A DNA stretch of 64,000 nt from Caballeronia sp. GAFFF1 (GCF_023630705.1 NZ_JALQEM010000040.1:186001-250000); one strand, 5' to 3'; numbered from the stretch's first letter, positions 9,927 through 20,179 are shown. Numbers and translations are program-made. Notes: a model not told the origin generated them from the sequence alone.

Positions 9927-9961
9927 GCGACGCGCAATCTCACTTACAAGAGGAGACAGAC

Positions 9962-10978
9962 TTGAATCCAGTCGCCAAAAGAAAATGGCCGCGTTCAGGC
10001 CTCGAAACAACGGTGATGGGCTTCGGCGCCGCGCCGATCGGCAACATCTTCAGCCCGATCAGCGAAGAGGATTCGGCGGCTTTGATAAAGGCGGCATGGG
10101 ACGCGGGCGTACGCTACTTCGACACTGCGCCGATGTACGGACATGGCCTGAGCGAAGCGCGCTGCGGGCAGGCGCTGCGCTGGTATCCGCGTGACCAGTT
10201 CGTGCTGTCGACTAAGGTCGGGCGCCTGCTCAAGCCGGGCAAGCGCGCCGACATTCAATTCGCACCGTGGGTGGACGGCCTGCCGTTCGAAATGGCTTTC
10301 GACTACAGCTACGACGGCACGATGCGTTCTATCGAAGACAGTCTGCAACGTCTAGCGCTCGAGCACATCGATATTGCGCTGATTCACGACATCGATGTGT
10401 TTACGCACGGAGAGCGCCAGCCGGAGATGTTCGAAGCGGCGATGGCGGGCGCATCGAAAGCATTGCTCAAGCTGCGCGACGAAGGCGTCGTGAAGGCGGT
10501 CGGGCTAGGCGTCAACGAATGGCAGGTTGCTCACGAAGCGATCCGCCGGAACGATTTCGACTGCCTGCTGCTGGCTGGCCGTTACACGCTGCTCGAGCAG
10601 GACGCGCTGGACGGATTTCTCCCGCTATGCGAAGCGAGACAGGTGTCGGTGGTTCTCGGCGGAGGGTTCAATAGCGGCATTCTCGCCACCGGCGCGATAC
10701 CGGGCGCCAAATACAACTACGCCCCTGCGCCCGAAGCCATTCTTGAGCGCGTACGCCAGATGGAACAGGTATGCCGGGACTTTTCCGTGCCGCTCAAGGC
10801 CGCTGCACTGCAATTCGTTCTTGGCCATCCTGCGATACCGACCAGCATCCCGGGAGTGCGTACTGTCGCGCAACTCGAAGACAACCTGCGGACGTTCCGC
10901 ACCGAGATACCCGCGGAATTCTGGGCGGAGCTTAAACGTCGCAAGTTGATTCGACACGACGCGCCGACGCCGGGATAG
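9962..10978 (+). CDS. Aldo/keto reductase, D-threo-aldose 1-dehydrogenase type
   Basis: 338 residues. The AKR barrel is evident from GVRYFDTAPMYGHGLSE (catalytic Asp and Tyr), VLSTKVGRLL (catalytic Lys) and the HDIDVF segment with the His; the wording matches the subgroup that oxidises L-fucose or D-threo-aldoses with NAD(P). It begins with TTG at 9962, seven bases after GAGGAGA, with no better ATG in frame. It follows the sugar-binding protein by 35 bases, which supports a sugar oxidation role under control of the divergent AraC regulator. Confidence 0.87.
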   Translation: MNPVAKRKWPRSGLETTVMGFGAAPIGNIFSPISEEDSAALIKAAWDAGVRYFDTAPMYGHGLSEARCGQALRWYPRDQFVLSTKVGRLLKPGKRADIQFAPWVDGLPFEMAFDYSYDGTMRSIEDSLQRLALEHIDIALIHDIDVFTHGERQPEMFEAAMAGASKALLKLRDEGVVKAVGLGVNEWQVAHEAIRRNDFDCLLLAGRYTLLEQDALDGFLPLCEARQVSVVLGGGFNSGILATGAIPGAKYNYAPAPEAILERVRQMEQVCRDFSVPLKAAALQFVLGHPAIPTSIPGVRTVAQLEDNLRTFRTEIPAEFWAELKRRKLIRHDAPTPG

Positions 10979-11042
10979 CAGCGGACGTCGGGGCGCGCGC
11001 TGCCGGTTCATTCTCAACGTTGCACCGATAAGCAGGCTAGCT

Positions 11043-11070
11043 GAGCGCATGCGTCAGACAGCATGCGCTC
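11043..11070. terminator. Strong hairpin between convergent genes
   Basis: A perfect 10-bp stem (GAGCGCATGC / GCATGCGCTC) with an 8-base loop lies between the aldo-keto reductase and the flavoprotein gene, ending 4 bases before the latter's stop codon. No clear T-tract on either side; placement suggests a bidirectional terminator. Confidence 0.5.
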
Positions 11071-11073
11071 ACG

Positions 11074-11994
11074 CTATAGCGGATTAGCCGGCAGACTTCG
11101 ATGAATAGCCATCGAAGCTATTGCAGCTTCACCGACTGCGACGCAGATCTGATTGAGTGAATTCACTGCGTCACCCGCAGCGTAGAGCCCGTCTGAACTC
11201 GTTCGCTGATGCTTGTCGGTCACGATCATTCCGTCGCTGTCTCGCTCTACATCCAGGCCGCTCAACAGGTCGTTTTGAGTGAGGCAGCCGAGCACCGGAT
11301 AGATGGCATCGAATGCATGAAGGTGCCCGTTCTCGCAGGCGACGTTTAGCGGCGCCTCGGTGCTATTTGGTAGATCGAGCGCCCCGGTCGCGATCAGATC
11401 GATGGCATGCTCCGCCGCGAGGGCACGCTCGTCTTGTGTCAGTGCATCGAGATCGGAAGCGATGACTGCTACCTGCTGACAGAACGTGCGAAAGAACACG
11501 GCATGCGATAGGGCACGTGACGCCGGACCTAGCATTGCGATTCGCTTGCCTTGGGCTTCGAATCCGTCGCATATCGCGCAGAAACGGAGCAATCCGCGCT
11601 GCGTCAGCCGCACGGCCTCGTCGACTGGCGGAAGCTTGTCGCGGATTCCACACGCAAGCAGTGCACGATGTGCGATCAGGCTGCGGGACGAAGAATCGCT
11701 ATTGCTGCCGTATTCGACGAGGAACCTGCCGTCTGCCTCACTGATCGCCGTGACGCGTCCTTCGATGACTGGCACGCCGTAACACTCGATTTGACGACGC
11801 ATCTTGGCGAGCAGCTCGTTCCCATTGATGCCGTTCTCGAAGCCAGCGAGGTTGCGCACGATGGGAATGAGAGACGCTCTGCTGTGACCGTCGTCGATCA
11901 CGATTGTCGAGCGCCTGAATCGCGCGAGATAGAGGGCAGCGGTGAGGCCAGCGGGCCCGCCACCGACAATAATGCAATCGATCGGATCGTTCAT
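11074..11994 (-). CDS. Thioredoxin-reductase-like NAD(P)/FAD oxidoreductase
   Basis: 306 residues. It has an N-terminal FAD-binding DCIIVGGGPAGLTAALYLAR motif, a redox-active CxxC in RFCAICDGFE placed as in TrxB, and a C-terminal second FAD motif DGLYAAGDAV. The NADPH-binding segment between them is weak (RIAMLGPASRALSHA instead of GxGxxA), so pyridine nucleotide use is uncertain. The ATG at 11994 starts at the family N-terminus; upstream in-frame codons look untranslated. No thioredoxin gene is adjacent. Confidence 0.83.
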   Translation of the reverse strand: MNDPIDCIIVGGGPAGLTAALYLARFRRSTIVIDDGHSRASLIPIVRNLAGFENGINGNELLAKMRRQIECYGVPVIEGRVTAISEADGRFLVEYGSNSDSSSRSLIAHRALLACGIRDKLPPVDEAVRLTQRGLLRFCAICDGFEAQGKRIAMLGPASRALSHAVFFRTFCQQVAVIASDLDALTQDERALAAEHAIDLIATGALDLPNSTEAPLNVACENGHLHAFDAIYPVLGCLTQNDLLSGLDVERDSDGMIVTDKHQRTSSDGLYAAGDAVNSLNQICVAVGEAAIASMAIHRSLPANPL

Positions 11995-12407
11995 CGATGT
12001 CTTCGTTTTCGGTCGATAGACCTGCGTTTTGCGTACGTGAGTGCGCACGCCGTTCCCGGACATGCCGCTTGCGTTTCAGACTGCTTGAGCAATAGCGATT
12101 CCCAGGATCAGGCACGACGGCTCCACCCGAGATCGAGCGCCGAGTCGGCGACGTCTCGATAGAGAATGAAACGGTCGGTGACTTCTCTAGCCGGGGAAAC
12201 GGTAGGCGGCGACCTGGAAAGAATGACCGGCTAACGGGAATCGACGTCTTGGTCTTGCTACTTCTGCAGCAAAGGGCGCAGCGGAGACGGAGCACCTCGC
12301 GCATTCCGGGGCCGTGCGGCAGATGTCATTCGAGACGACGCCTGTAAATCTGCCCCGAACGTTCTATGAGGCAACACGCTGGCCGTGTTAGAAGCAGGGA
12401 GAAACGA
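11995..12407. other. Non-coding interval with no supported gene
   Basis: About 410 bases between the flavoprotein start and the terminator of the MFS gene. Open frames on both strands are short, lack ribosome binding sites and have skewed composition. One small hairpin (AACACG / CGTGTT) is at 12373-12389. The flavoprotein promoter must lie in the first part, but no convincing -35/-10 pair is visible. Confidence 0.5.
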
Positions 12408-12433
12408 CAATGCCCACTCGAGAGTGGGCATTG
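12408..12433 (-). terminator. Intrinsic terminator after the MFS gene
   Basis: An 11-bp perfect stem (CAATGCCCACT / AGTGGGCATTG) with a 4-base loop, 20 bases past the MFS stop codon. On the minus strand it is followed by TCGTTTCT; on the plus strand by TGCTTTT, so it may work both ways. Confidence 0.75.
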
Positions 12434-12453
12434 TGCTTTTGAGGAGCGAAGCT

Positions 12454-13806
12454 TTAACGTTCTGCTCGCTCTACGTTGAGCATGTTCTTGGGAATCGCCA
12501 GAATCAGCACGCAACTGACGAGTAAGCAGGCCCCAAGCGCATACGTTCCGTTATTGATGTTCCCGGTCAAATCCTTGGCGACGCTCGTAATCATCGAGCC
12601 TGTAAAGCCCGACAGGTTGCCGACAGAGTTGATGAGCGCAATGCCTGCCGCTGCTGCCGTGCCGGACAGAATCTGTCCGGGAAAGGTCCAGTAAATGGGC
12701 ATGAGGCCGAGGATCGCGCAAGTCGCAACGGTCAACAGAAAGATAGACAGCGGCACATTGTTCGCGAAGTGAGCGCTCAGAATGAGGCCCAATCCACCGA
12801 TGCACGCCGGAATCGCTGCGTGCAGACGCCGCTCCCCAGTCTTGCGTGAATGTGCCCCGTTCCAGATCATCGCGAAAACGGCGCACATATACGGAATGGC
12901 CGTCAGTAATCCGATGTTGAACGTGCTCTTCACTCCCGAGGCTTTGATAATCGACGGCAGCCAGAATGCCAAACCATAAAAGCCAGTGTTGAACGTCAGG
13001 AGGATGAACGTCAGCAGCCAGACGCGCGGACTTTTGAGCGCCGCAGCCACGCTATGCGTCTTCTTGGCGCTCTCCTGCTGGAGATTCTTTTGCAGCAATG
13101 CCTTTTCCGCGTCCGTCAACCATTGGGCGGACTGAATGCCGTCGCCCATGCGCAATAGCACGACGAACGCAACCAGTATCGACGGAATGCCTTCCAGCAA
13201 CAGCATCCATTGCCAGCCACCCATGCCGAAGAGCCCGTGCGTATGCTCCATGAGCCAGCCCGACACCACGCCGCCGAGCGTAAGGCTTACCGGAATTGCG
13301 ATCAGGAACCCGGACATGGCGACGCTTTGACGCCGAGCGGGGAACCAGTAGTTCATGTACAGGATGATGCCCGGGAAGAATCCCGCTTCGCACACGCCGA
13401 GGAGGAAACGAAGGGTGTAGAACATCGTTCCTGTTCCGACATGGAAGAAACTGGCCAGCGGCGAAATGAAGGCAAGCGCCGAAGACACGATGCCCCACGT
13501 CACCATGATCCGGGCAATCCAGAAGCGTGCTCCGTACTTGTGGAGCAGAAGGTTGCTCGGCATCTCGAAGAGGAAATATCCCCAGAAGAAGATGCTTGCG
13601 CCGACTGCGTAGACGCTGTCGCTGAGTCCGAGTGCATCCAGCATCTGCAACTTCGCGAAGCCGACGTTGACTCGGTCCAGATACGCGACCACGTAGCAAA
13701 GTAGTAGCAAGGGCAAAATGCGCTTCAGGACCTTCCGGTACAACTGGTCTTCGGCCTCGTCCCCGACGGCTGCCGTGGAGGCGGCAGCCTGAGTGATTGT
13801 TGGCAT
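12454..13806 (-). CDS. MFS transporter, anion:cation symporter (ACS) family
   Basis: 450 residues, twelve predicted membrane segments. The N-terminal segment LLLLCYVVAYLDRVNVGFAK is the diagnostic start of ACS carriers for sugar acids, tartrate or phthalate-type anions (ExuT, GudP, TtuB). It starts at the ATG at 13806 after GGAGACAAAC. No enzyme gene is adjacent; a LysR gene lies upstream in the same orientation. Three GntR-type operator palindromes occupy its upstream region, which favours a sugar-acid substrate such as gluconate. That substrate is inference. Confidence 0.9.
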   Translation of the reverse strand: MPTITQAAASTAAVGDEAEDQLYRKVLKRILPLLLLCYVVAYLDRVNVGFAKLQMLDALGLSDSVYAVGASIFFWGYFLFEMPSNLLLHKYGARFWIARIMVTWGIVSSALAFISPLASFFHVGTGTMFYTLRFLLGVCEAGFFPGIILYMNYWFPARRQSVAMSGFLIAIPVSLTLGGVVSGWLMEHTHGLFGMGGWQWMLLLEGIPSILVAFVVLLRMGDGIQSAQWLTDAEKALLQKNLQQESAKKTHSVAAALKSPRVWLLTFILLTFNTGFYGLAFWLPSIIKASGVKSTFNIGLLTAIPYMCAVFAMIWNGAHSRKTGERRLHAAIPACIGGLGLILSAHFANNVPLSIFLLTVATCAILGLMPIYWTFPGQILSGTAAAAGIALINSVGNLSGFTGSMITSVAKDLTGNINNGTYALGACLLVSCVLILAIPKNMLNVERAER

Positions 13807-13865
13807 CGTGTTTGTCTCCGTACTATGTGTAGTCAGCTAAGTGTGGTTTGCGCCCGAGCGATGGC

Positions 13866-13993
13866 GTTACCGGCGTTGTCGAGCAGGTCGTCCGCCGCTC
13901 CGGTGCGCATGTGCATCGTCGAACCGCGCATCGCTAGTTACCGGTAACATCTCGGGCTCGCGGGGCTGGATCGAATAATATGTTATCGGTAAC
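13866..13993. promoter_or_regulatory. Cluster of GntR/LacI-type operators upstream of the MFS gene
   Basis: Two near-identical 12-bp palindromes, GTTACCGGTAAC (13937-13948, perfect) and GTTATCGGTAAC (13982-13993), lie 45 bp apart, with a degraded third copy GTTACCGGCG at 13866-13875. With flanking bases they match the known E. coli GntR element ATGTTA-N4-TAACAT almost fully. They are 60-190 bp upstream of the MFS start, so a LacI-family repressor encoded outside the window is the likely ligand. Confidence 0.6.
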
Positions 13994-14123
13994 AAAGGTA
14001 ACACGATCGCATCTTGTGCCGCAAGCTGCGGGAAGTGCCGAGCCGCGACAGAGAGGTCCGCTCGACCAAGCGCAATGTGGGTCGTCCGAAGCCTGACAAC
14101 GGCCAGGCGATCACCCCCTTGGG

Positions 14124-15002
14124 CTATGTCTTCCGCAGAACCGGCTCGGATCGCAAGCTGTCTTCGATGAACTGGATCAGCGCGCGCAATGCGCGGCCAT
14201 TGTTCGCTGCCTCGCCGTAGACGGCGATCTCGCATGCGGGCAGCGGCGGCAAGTGCGGGCTCAGGTCACGCAAGCCCGGGTTCCGTGCGAGCGATGACTG
14301 ACCCAGTATGGCAAGGCCCGACCCTGCGGCGATGGCCGCCTCGACTCCGAGCAGACTGGTGCACGCGTACACGACGTCGGCGGGACGTCCGACGGACGCG
14401 AGGGCATCGATGGCCATGCGTCGATAGGCACACTGAGGAGGCAGCGCCACCAGCGGCACGGGCCCGCTGTCGCCGAGCTCGAAGTCATCGGCTGCGACCC
14501 ATCTCAGTGGCTCGGTCCACACCACGCGCCCCCCGCGTTCGTCCCCCTCGCGGTTAGCGACGACAACCTCGAGCGCCCCCGATCGCATTTGCTCCAGCAG
14601 ATCGGCCGACAGTCCCACTTGCACCTCGAGTCGGACTTTGGGATGCGCTTGCCGGAAGCGCGTCAGCACGCGCGGCAGATGATCCGGCACGAACAGTTCG
14701 CCGATGCCGAGCCGTATCGTCCCGGTCGCCTCGGAGGCCCGCAAGTGCGCGAGCGCGGCGTCGCTGTCACGGACGAGGCGCCGAGCGTAGCCCAGCAGCA
14801 GTTCGCCAGCGGGCGTGAGTGTCGTGCGGTGAGCGTTGCGCTCGAACAGCTGCTTGTCTAGCGCTTCCTCCAGCTTCCGAATCTTGAGGCTGATGGCCGA
14901 TTGCGTCCGTCCAACACTCGCGGCCGCTGCCGTGAAGCTCCCGCCGTCTGCGATAGCCAGGAATGTCCGGAGACTGTCGAGATCGAGCCGAGGCGTCGTC
15001 AT
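14124..15002 (-). CDS. LysR-family transcriptional regulator
   Basis: 292 residues, N-terminus MTTPRLDLDSLRTFLAIADGG then SFTAAAASVGRTQSAISLKIRKLE, a standard LysR winged helix, followed by FERNAHRTTLTPAGE and an effector domain. It is divergent from the quinone oxidoreductase gene with a 130-bp spacer, the usual layout for a LysR regulator and its target. Confidence 0.9.
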   Translation of the reverse strand: MTTPRLDLDSLRTFLAIADGGSFTAAAASVGRTQSAISLKIRKLEEALDKQLFERNAHRTTLTPAGELLLGYARRLVRDSDAALAHLRASEATGTIRLGIGELFVPDHLPRVLTRFRQAHPKVRLEVQVGLSADLLEQMRSGALEVVVANREGDERGGRVVWTEPLRWVAADDFELGDSGPVPLVALPPQCAYRRMAIDALASVGRPADVVYACTSLLGVEAAIAAGSGLAILGQSSLARNPGLRDLSPHLPPLPACEIAVYGEAANNGRALRALIQFIEDSLRSEPVLRKT

Positions 15003-15132
15003 TGCAATGCGCGCTGAAAAGAAAAAGGCCGGATCTTAGCATTAGCGGCACTCATGCACGGGATTGGAATTAGTCGTTTTGCAAATGCTGCCGCGGGCGC
15101 TATCGTCCTTCTTCCGGTTAAGAAGGTCATCT

Positions 15133-16122
15133 ATGAAAGCTTTTGTATTGAACAATTTCGGCGTCGAAGGGCAAGTCCTTGATACGCTCGCGGTCCCCGA
15201 ACCCAACGCGGGCGAACTGCTCGTCGCCGTGCACGCGTCAGGTGTCAACCCGGCCGATCTCAAGATCAAGGCGGGCGAACTCGGCCCGGCCGCGCCCGCG
15301 CTCCCGGCGATCCTGGGCATGGACTTCGCCGGGATCGTCGCGGAGGTCGGGGCAGGCGTCGAGGATTTCGACGTGGGTGACGCGGTGTACGGCTGTGCTG
15401 GCGGCGTCAAAGGCAGAGCGGGATCGCTCGCCGAATACATGGTGGTCGACGCGCGCCTCGTCGCCCCGAAACCGGCCCGCCTCTCGATGCGTGAAGCCGC
15501 TGCGCTCCCGCTCGTCGCAATCACGGCCTGGGAAGGTCTCGTGGATCGCGCGAAGGTCAGCCTCAATGAGAAGGTCCTCGTCCATGCGGCGGCAGGCGGT
15601 GTCGGCCATATCGCCATTCAGCTCGCGAAGATCTTCGGCGCGCAGGTGTTCGCGACGGCATCAACGCCCGAAAAGCTCGCGCTGGCCGAGCGCCTCGGCG
15701 CCGTGGCGATTCCCTATCGCGACATGCCAACCGAGGACTATGTTGCCCGATACACGGATGGCCGAGGCTTCGACATCGTGTACGACACGGTGGGCGGGCC
15801 GACGCTCGAAAAGTCCGCCATGGCGACCCGCCTGTACGGGAGGCTCGTAACTTGCGCCGCGTGGGGGCAGCACAATCTCGCGCCGGTGCTCGGGCGCAGT
15901 CTGGACCTCATCGGCATTTTCATGTTGTTGCCGATGTTGACGGGCCAGCGGCTCGAGGACCACGGCGTCATCTTGCGCAAGATTGCCGCGCTGGTGGATG
16001 AAGGCAAGCTGTCACCGGTCGTTGATCCCGTCCGCTTCCAGCTTGCGGACACCGCAGCCGCTCACGCACGCCTGGACAAGGGCGAAGCGGTGGGCAAAGT
16101 CGTTATCGAAATCGTCAATTGA
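15133..16122 (+). CDS. Zinc-free quinone oxidoreductase (MDR superfamily)
   Basis: 329 residues. GroES-like N-terminal half with GVNPADLKIKAG and ILGMDFAGIVAEVG, then a Rossmann half with VHAAAGGVGHIAIQLAK for NADPH binding. The zinc-ligand cysteines of alcohol dehydrogenases are absent, which places it with NADPH:quinone reductases that act on quinones or enones. The ATG at 15133 follows AAGAAGG. It is followed by a small ABM protein after 15 bases and is probably controlled by the divergent LysR regulator. Confidence 0.88.
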   Translation: MKAFVLNNFGVEGQVLDTLAVPEPNAGELLVAVHASGVNPADLKIKAGELGPAAPALPAILGMDFAGIVAEVGAGVEDFDVGDAVYGCAGGVKGRAGSLAEYMVVDARLVAPKPARLSMREAAALPLVAITAWEGLVDRAKVSLNEKVLVHAAAGGVGHIAIQLAKIFGAQVFATASTPEKLALAERLGAVAIPYRDMPTEDYVARYTDGRGFDIVYDTVGGPTLEKSAMATRLYGRLVTCAAWGQHNLAPVLGRSLDLIGIFMLLPMLTGQRLEDHGVILRKIAALVDEGKLSPVVDPVRFQLADTAAAHARLDKGEAVGKVVIEIVN

Positions 16123-16137
16123 AGAGGAGCAGGTCTC

Positions 16138-16434
16138 ATGTCCGAAGAAGTCACTGTCGTTGCAACGGTTCAGGCGCGAGCCGGGATGGAAGCAGAAGTA
16201 GAAGGCATCATCAGAACTTGCGTTTCCGCCACGCGTCACGAATCCGGCTGCCGGCTCTACACCGCGCATACCGATCCAGAGCATGCTGGGCGGTTCGTGT
16301 TCATCGAAAGATGGGAGAGCCGCGAAGCGCTCGCCCAACACGAGCAGGAACCGCATTTTCTCGCCATGGCCGAGGCGTTCAAGACGCGCCTTGAAGGGCC
16401 GATCGAAGTGCAACTGCTTCGCGAGCTGGTGTGA
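16138..16434 (+). CDS. Antibiotic biosynthesis monooxygenase (ABM) domain protein
   Basis: 98 residues, a single dimeric alpha-beta barrel domain: VTVVATVQARAGMEAEVEGI, GCRLYTAHTD, FIERWESREALAQHEQEPHF. Such proteins oxidise quinol-like or aromatic compounds without cofactor (YgiN type) or act as detoxifying partners. An AGAGGAG ribosome site precedes the start. Cotranscribed with the quinone oxidoreductase, which fits quinone/quinol redox handling. Confidence 0.85.
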   Translation: MSEEVTVVATVQARAGMEAEVEGIIRTCVSATRHESGCRLYTAHTDPEHAGRFVFIERWESREALAQHEQEPHFLAMAEAFKTRLEGPIEVQLLRELV

Positions 16435-16529
16435 TTCGCTGAATGGCAGTGTGGCGCGTTGAATCGCTGGTGGCCCTTTGTATGGGCCGCCGCATGGTTT
16501 TGGAACGCGTCCGCGAGAGGGGCGGTGAG

Positions 16530-16545
16530 CACCGGCGTGCCGGTG
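16530..16545. terminator. Hairpin between convergent ABM genes
   Basis: Stem CACCGGC / GCCGGTG with a 2-base nominal loop in the 242-base gap between the two convergent ABM genes; no T-tract. The rest of the gap has no supported gene. Confidence 0.25.
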
Positions 16546-16676
16546 TCTGAGGGCGAAGTGTCGGTGCGGATCTCGATCACGTCGAGATTGAGCAAAGCCG
16601 GTCGATCCTATCCGACGCAGATGCCCGGCACCGCGACCTTCTGAAAGAGATGCGGTGAAGTCATCGCCGACGAGGG

Positions 16677-16976
16677 TTAAGCGGCGAGGCTCGCCCTGAA
16701 ATCCGGATGACCGAATGCCGCGCGAAAGTGCGCATTCGATTCCCAGACAGCATAGTTCAAATACGTGGGACTGGCTCCGACTGCCCGGTGCAGTTGCGTC
16801 GAAATGAAGCCCGGCTGCTGCTTCATGAATGCCGCGTCGTCCTGCCAGACTTTCAGAAAAGCCTGCTCGTCGGCCGGGTCCAGCGTGAAGACATTCACCA
16901 GAACCACAGGGGCAGCGTCGATGGCAAGTTGACGCTCGATCGGGAAAGAAGGGTCAAGCGGTTTCAATTGCAGCAT
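16677..16976 (-). CDS. ABM-like small monooxygenase
   Basis: 99 residues. Core VVLVNVFTLDPADEQAFLKVW, PGFISTQLHRAVG and YAVWESNAHFRAAFGHPDF follow the ABM / dimeric ferredoxin-like fold. The ATG at 16976 is preceded by CGGAGCC; the longer open frame upstream has biased composition and is unlikely to be translated. It is divergent from the histidine kinase gene and differs in sequence from the ABM protein at 16138. Confidence 0.8.
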   Translation of the reverse strand: MLQLKPLDPSFPIERQLAIDAAPVVLVNVFTLDPADEQAFLKVWQDDAAFMKQQPGFISTQLHRAVGASPTYLNYAVWESNAHFRAAFGHPDFRASLAA

Positions 16977-17191
16977 GGTCGGCTCCGTTGGTCGAAAAGA
17001 CAATGACAGCGATGATCGAGTCGATGGCCTGTTCTCGCCGATCGGATGGTCACTCACGTCCGAAGGGCGCGACGTCGCCGCTCCGACAGGGGGTTCGGTC
17101 CCGCGTGCCCCCAACCCGGCGTCGATAAGCGCTGCGCTTGGCAAAGGACTTGCTTCACAGGCCGCCACCCCCGTTCGCCGATGATCCTGTC

Positions 17192-18660
17192 ATGCCGAGA
17201 CCGTCGTTTTCCACGCAGCTTCTCACGCTCTGGACGTTGATCGCCGTGCTGTGCGGTCTGCTGAGCGTCGCGGTATGGCTCATGTTGTCATCGGCGCTGG
17301 GCGAGCGTGTCGTGACCGCCAAGCAGCAAGCGGAGGCGGCCTGCACGGCAGTGGCGTCGCGTTATGACCTGTCGATGCAGCGTTCCGGCGAGACGAATCT
17401 CGACCTGATGCACGCAGTGCTGGATCTCGTGCTCGTCCAGACCGATGGCATCGAAGGCGGCTTCTGGACCAGCCAGCCGCCGTCGAACGCGTCCAACGGC
17501 TTCATCGCATACGCATTTCCTACCTATGGCGGCAGCGGCGTCAAGCGCGACATTCCCGAAGCCGAGACGCCGCTCATTCTTCGTACGCTCAAGAGCGCAT
17601 CGAGCGCCGGAGCGTTGCACGCGGAGACCGTGTCGAGCGGAACGGACGCGGTGCTCGCGGTGGCCTGTCCCGTGCCGCGGCACGCGGCGCTGTTCGCATG
17701 GACGCTCACGCGCGCGCGCCCTCCGCTCGGACCGTACGGCGAGCGCGCCACCGCTATTCTGGCGAGCGTGCTCGCCGTCATCGTCGTGCTCGCGTTGTTT
17801 CTCGCATTGACGCTGAAGCGCTGGCGACAGAACCTCACGCTGCTGGAACAGGCGCTTGCGCCCGGCGGCGAATTCGAGCGCGGCAAACGGCTCGACCGCA
17901 TCGGCGAGCGCGATCTGGATCAGATCGTCGATGCGCTCAACCGTTACGCCGAGCGCGCCGAGCGGCTCAAGCACGACGCCGACGCGCTGAACCGGAAGCT
18001 CGCACAGGCGGAACGGTTCAGCATGCTGGGAAAGATGGCCGCGCAAATCGCGCATGAGATCCGCAACCCTGCAGGCGCGATGCGTCTCAAAGCGGAGAAC
18101 GCGCTGGCCGGCGACGGCGCGCGCCGCGAAGCCGCGTTGAGGACGATCATCCAGCAAGTGGGACGCATCGAGTCGCAGGTGACGAGCCTGCTCGCGCTGA
18201 CGCAATCGGTGACGGTGCATGCGCGCGAAGTCGATCTGCGCGCCTGGCTCGACGATATCGTTCATACGCATGAATCGCGCGCCGAAAGCAGGATGGTCGC
18301 GCTGAGTGTGGAAGTCGCAGCGAGCAAGACGCAGCCTGTTTTCGATCCGGCGCAGCTCGCCCGCGCGCTCGACAATCTCCTTGTGAATGCGCTCAGGCAC
18401 GCGCCGTCAGGCGGCAGCGTGACGGTTCGCGCATACGGCGTCGAAGCAGAAGCGGGCGAAAGGCTCAGGCTGGAAGTCATCGATAATGGAGCCGGCGTGG
18501 CGCTGGCCGAGCGGGAGCGGATTTTCGAGCCGTTCGTGACCGGCCGGCCCGAAGGGTCGGGTCTCGGTCTCGCTGTCGTGCGTGAGATAGCGTCGGCGCA
18601 TGGCGGCCGCGCTTACCTTGCCGACGATTCCAACGTGACGCGCTTTGTGATCGACTTGCC

Positions 18661-18676
<16 letters not shown>
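17192..18676 (+). CDS. Sensor histidine kinase of the sigma-54 two-component pair
   Basis: 494 residues. Membrane segments at about residues 8-32 and 187-208 enclose a periplasmic sensing region of about 150 residues without a recognised domain. The cytoplasmic part has a HAMP-like linker, the phosphoacceptor box MAAQIAHEIRNPAGAMRLKAE (His near residue 286), an N box DNLLVNALRHAPSG, and G boxes DNGAGVA and GSGLGLAVVREI. It overlaps the downstream regulator gene by 16 bases, so the two are translated together. ATG at 17192 chosen because the membrane segment begins right after it. The signal is unknown; position suggests it controls the sigma-54 operon at 20180. Confidence 0.9.
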
Positions 18677-20037
<1,361 letters not shown>

Positions 20038-20049
20038 AGACGTCAACAA

Positions 20050-20070
20050 AGCGGACACCCGCTGTCGGGT
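20050..20070. promoter_or_regulatory. Overlapping dyads, candidate enhancer site for the NtrC-type regulator
   Basis: Two overlapping dyads lie 61-81 bases upstream of the -24 element: AGCGG-ACAC-CCGCT (20050-20063) and ACCCG-CTGT-CGGGT (20057-20070). The distance suits an enhancer for a sigma-54 activator, and an AT-rich stretch with a TTGATT half-site of IHF type (20108-20113) lies between. Binding is inference. Confidence 0.35.
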
Positions 20071-20130
20071 TCCTTGACACATCGAGCGGCTTGTCGCGCG
20101 TGGCGCATTGATTTATCGGCGTTTCTCGAA

Positions 20131-20146
20131 TGGCATGGCCCTTGCA
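20131..20146 (+). promoter_or_regulatory. Sigma-54 (-24/-12) promoter
   Basis: TGGCATGGCCCTTGCA matches the sigma-54 consensus TGGCACG-N4-TTGCW at every defined position except one (T for C at the sixth base). The GG and GC doublets are correctly spaced. The first gene starts 34 bases downstream, leaving room for a leader with an AAGGAG ribosome site. Confidence 0.8.
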
Positions 20147-20179
20147 GTTCACTCCTCATCAAGATTCAAGGAGTGAATC

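Noticed and set aside
16459..16644. 61-codon plus-strand frame between the two ABM genes
   Set aside because: No ribosome site, no recognisable pattern beyond a short hydrophobic start, and it contains the hairpin expected for convergent genes.
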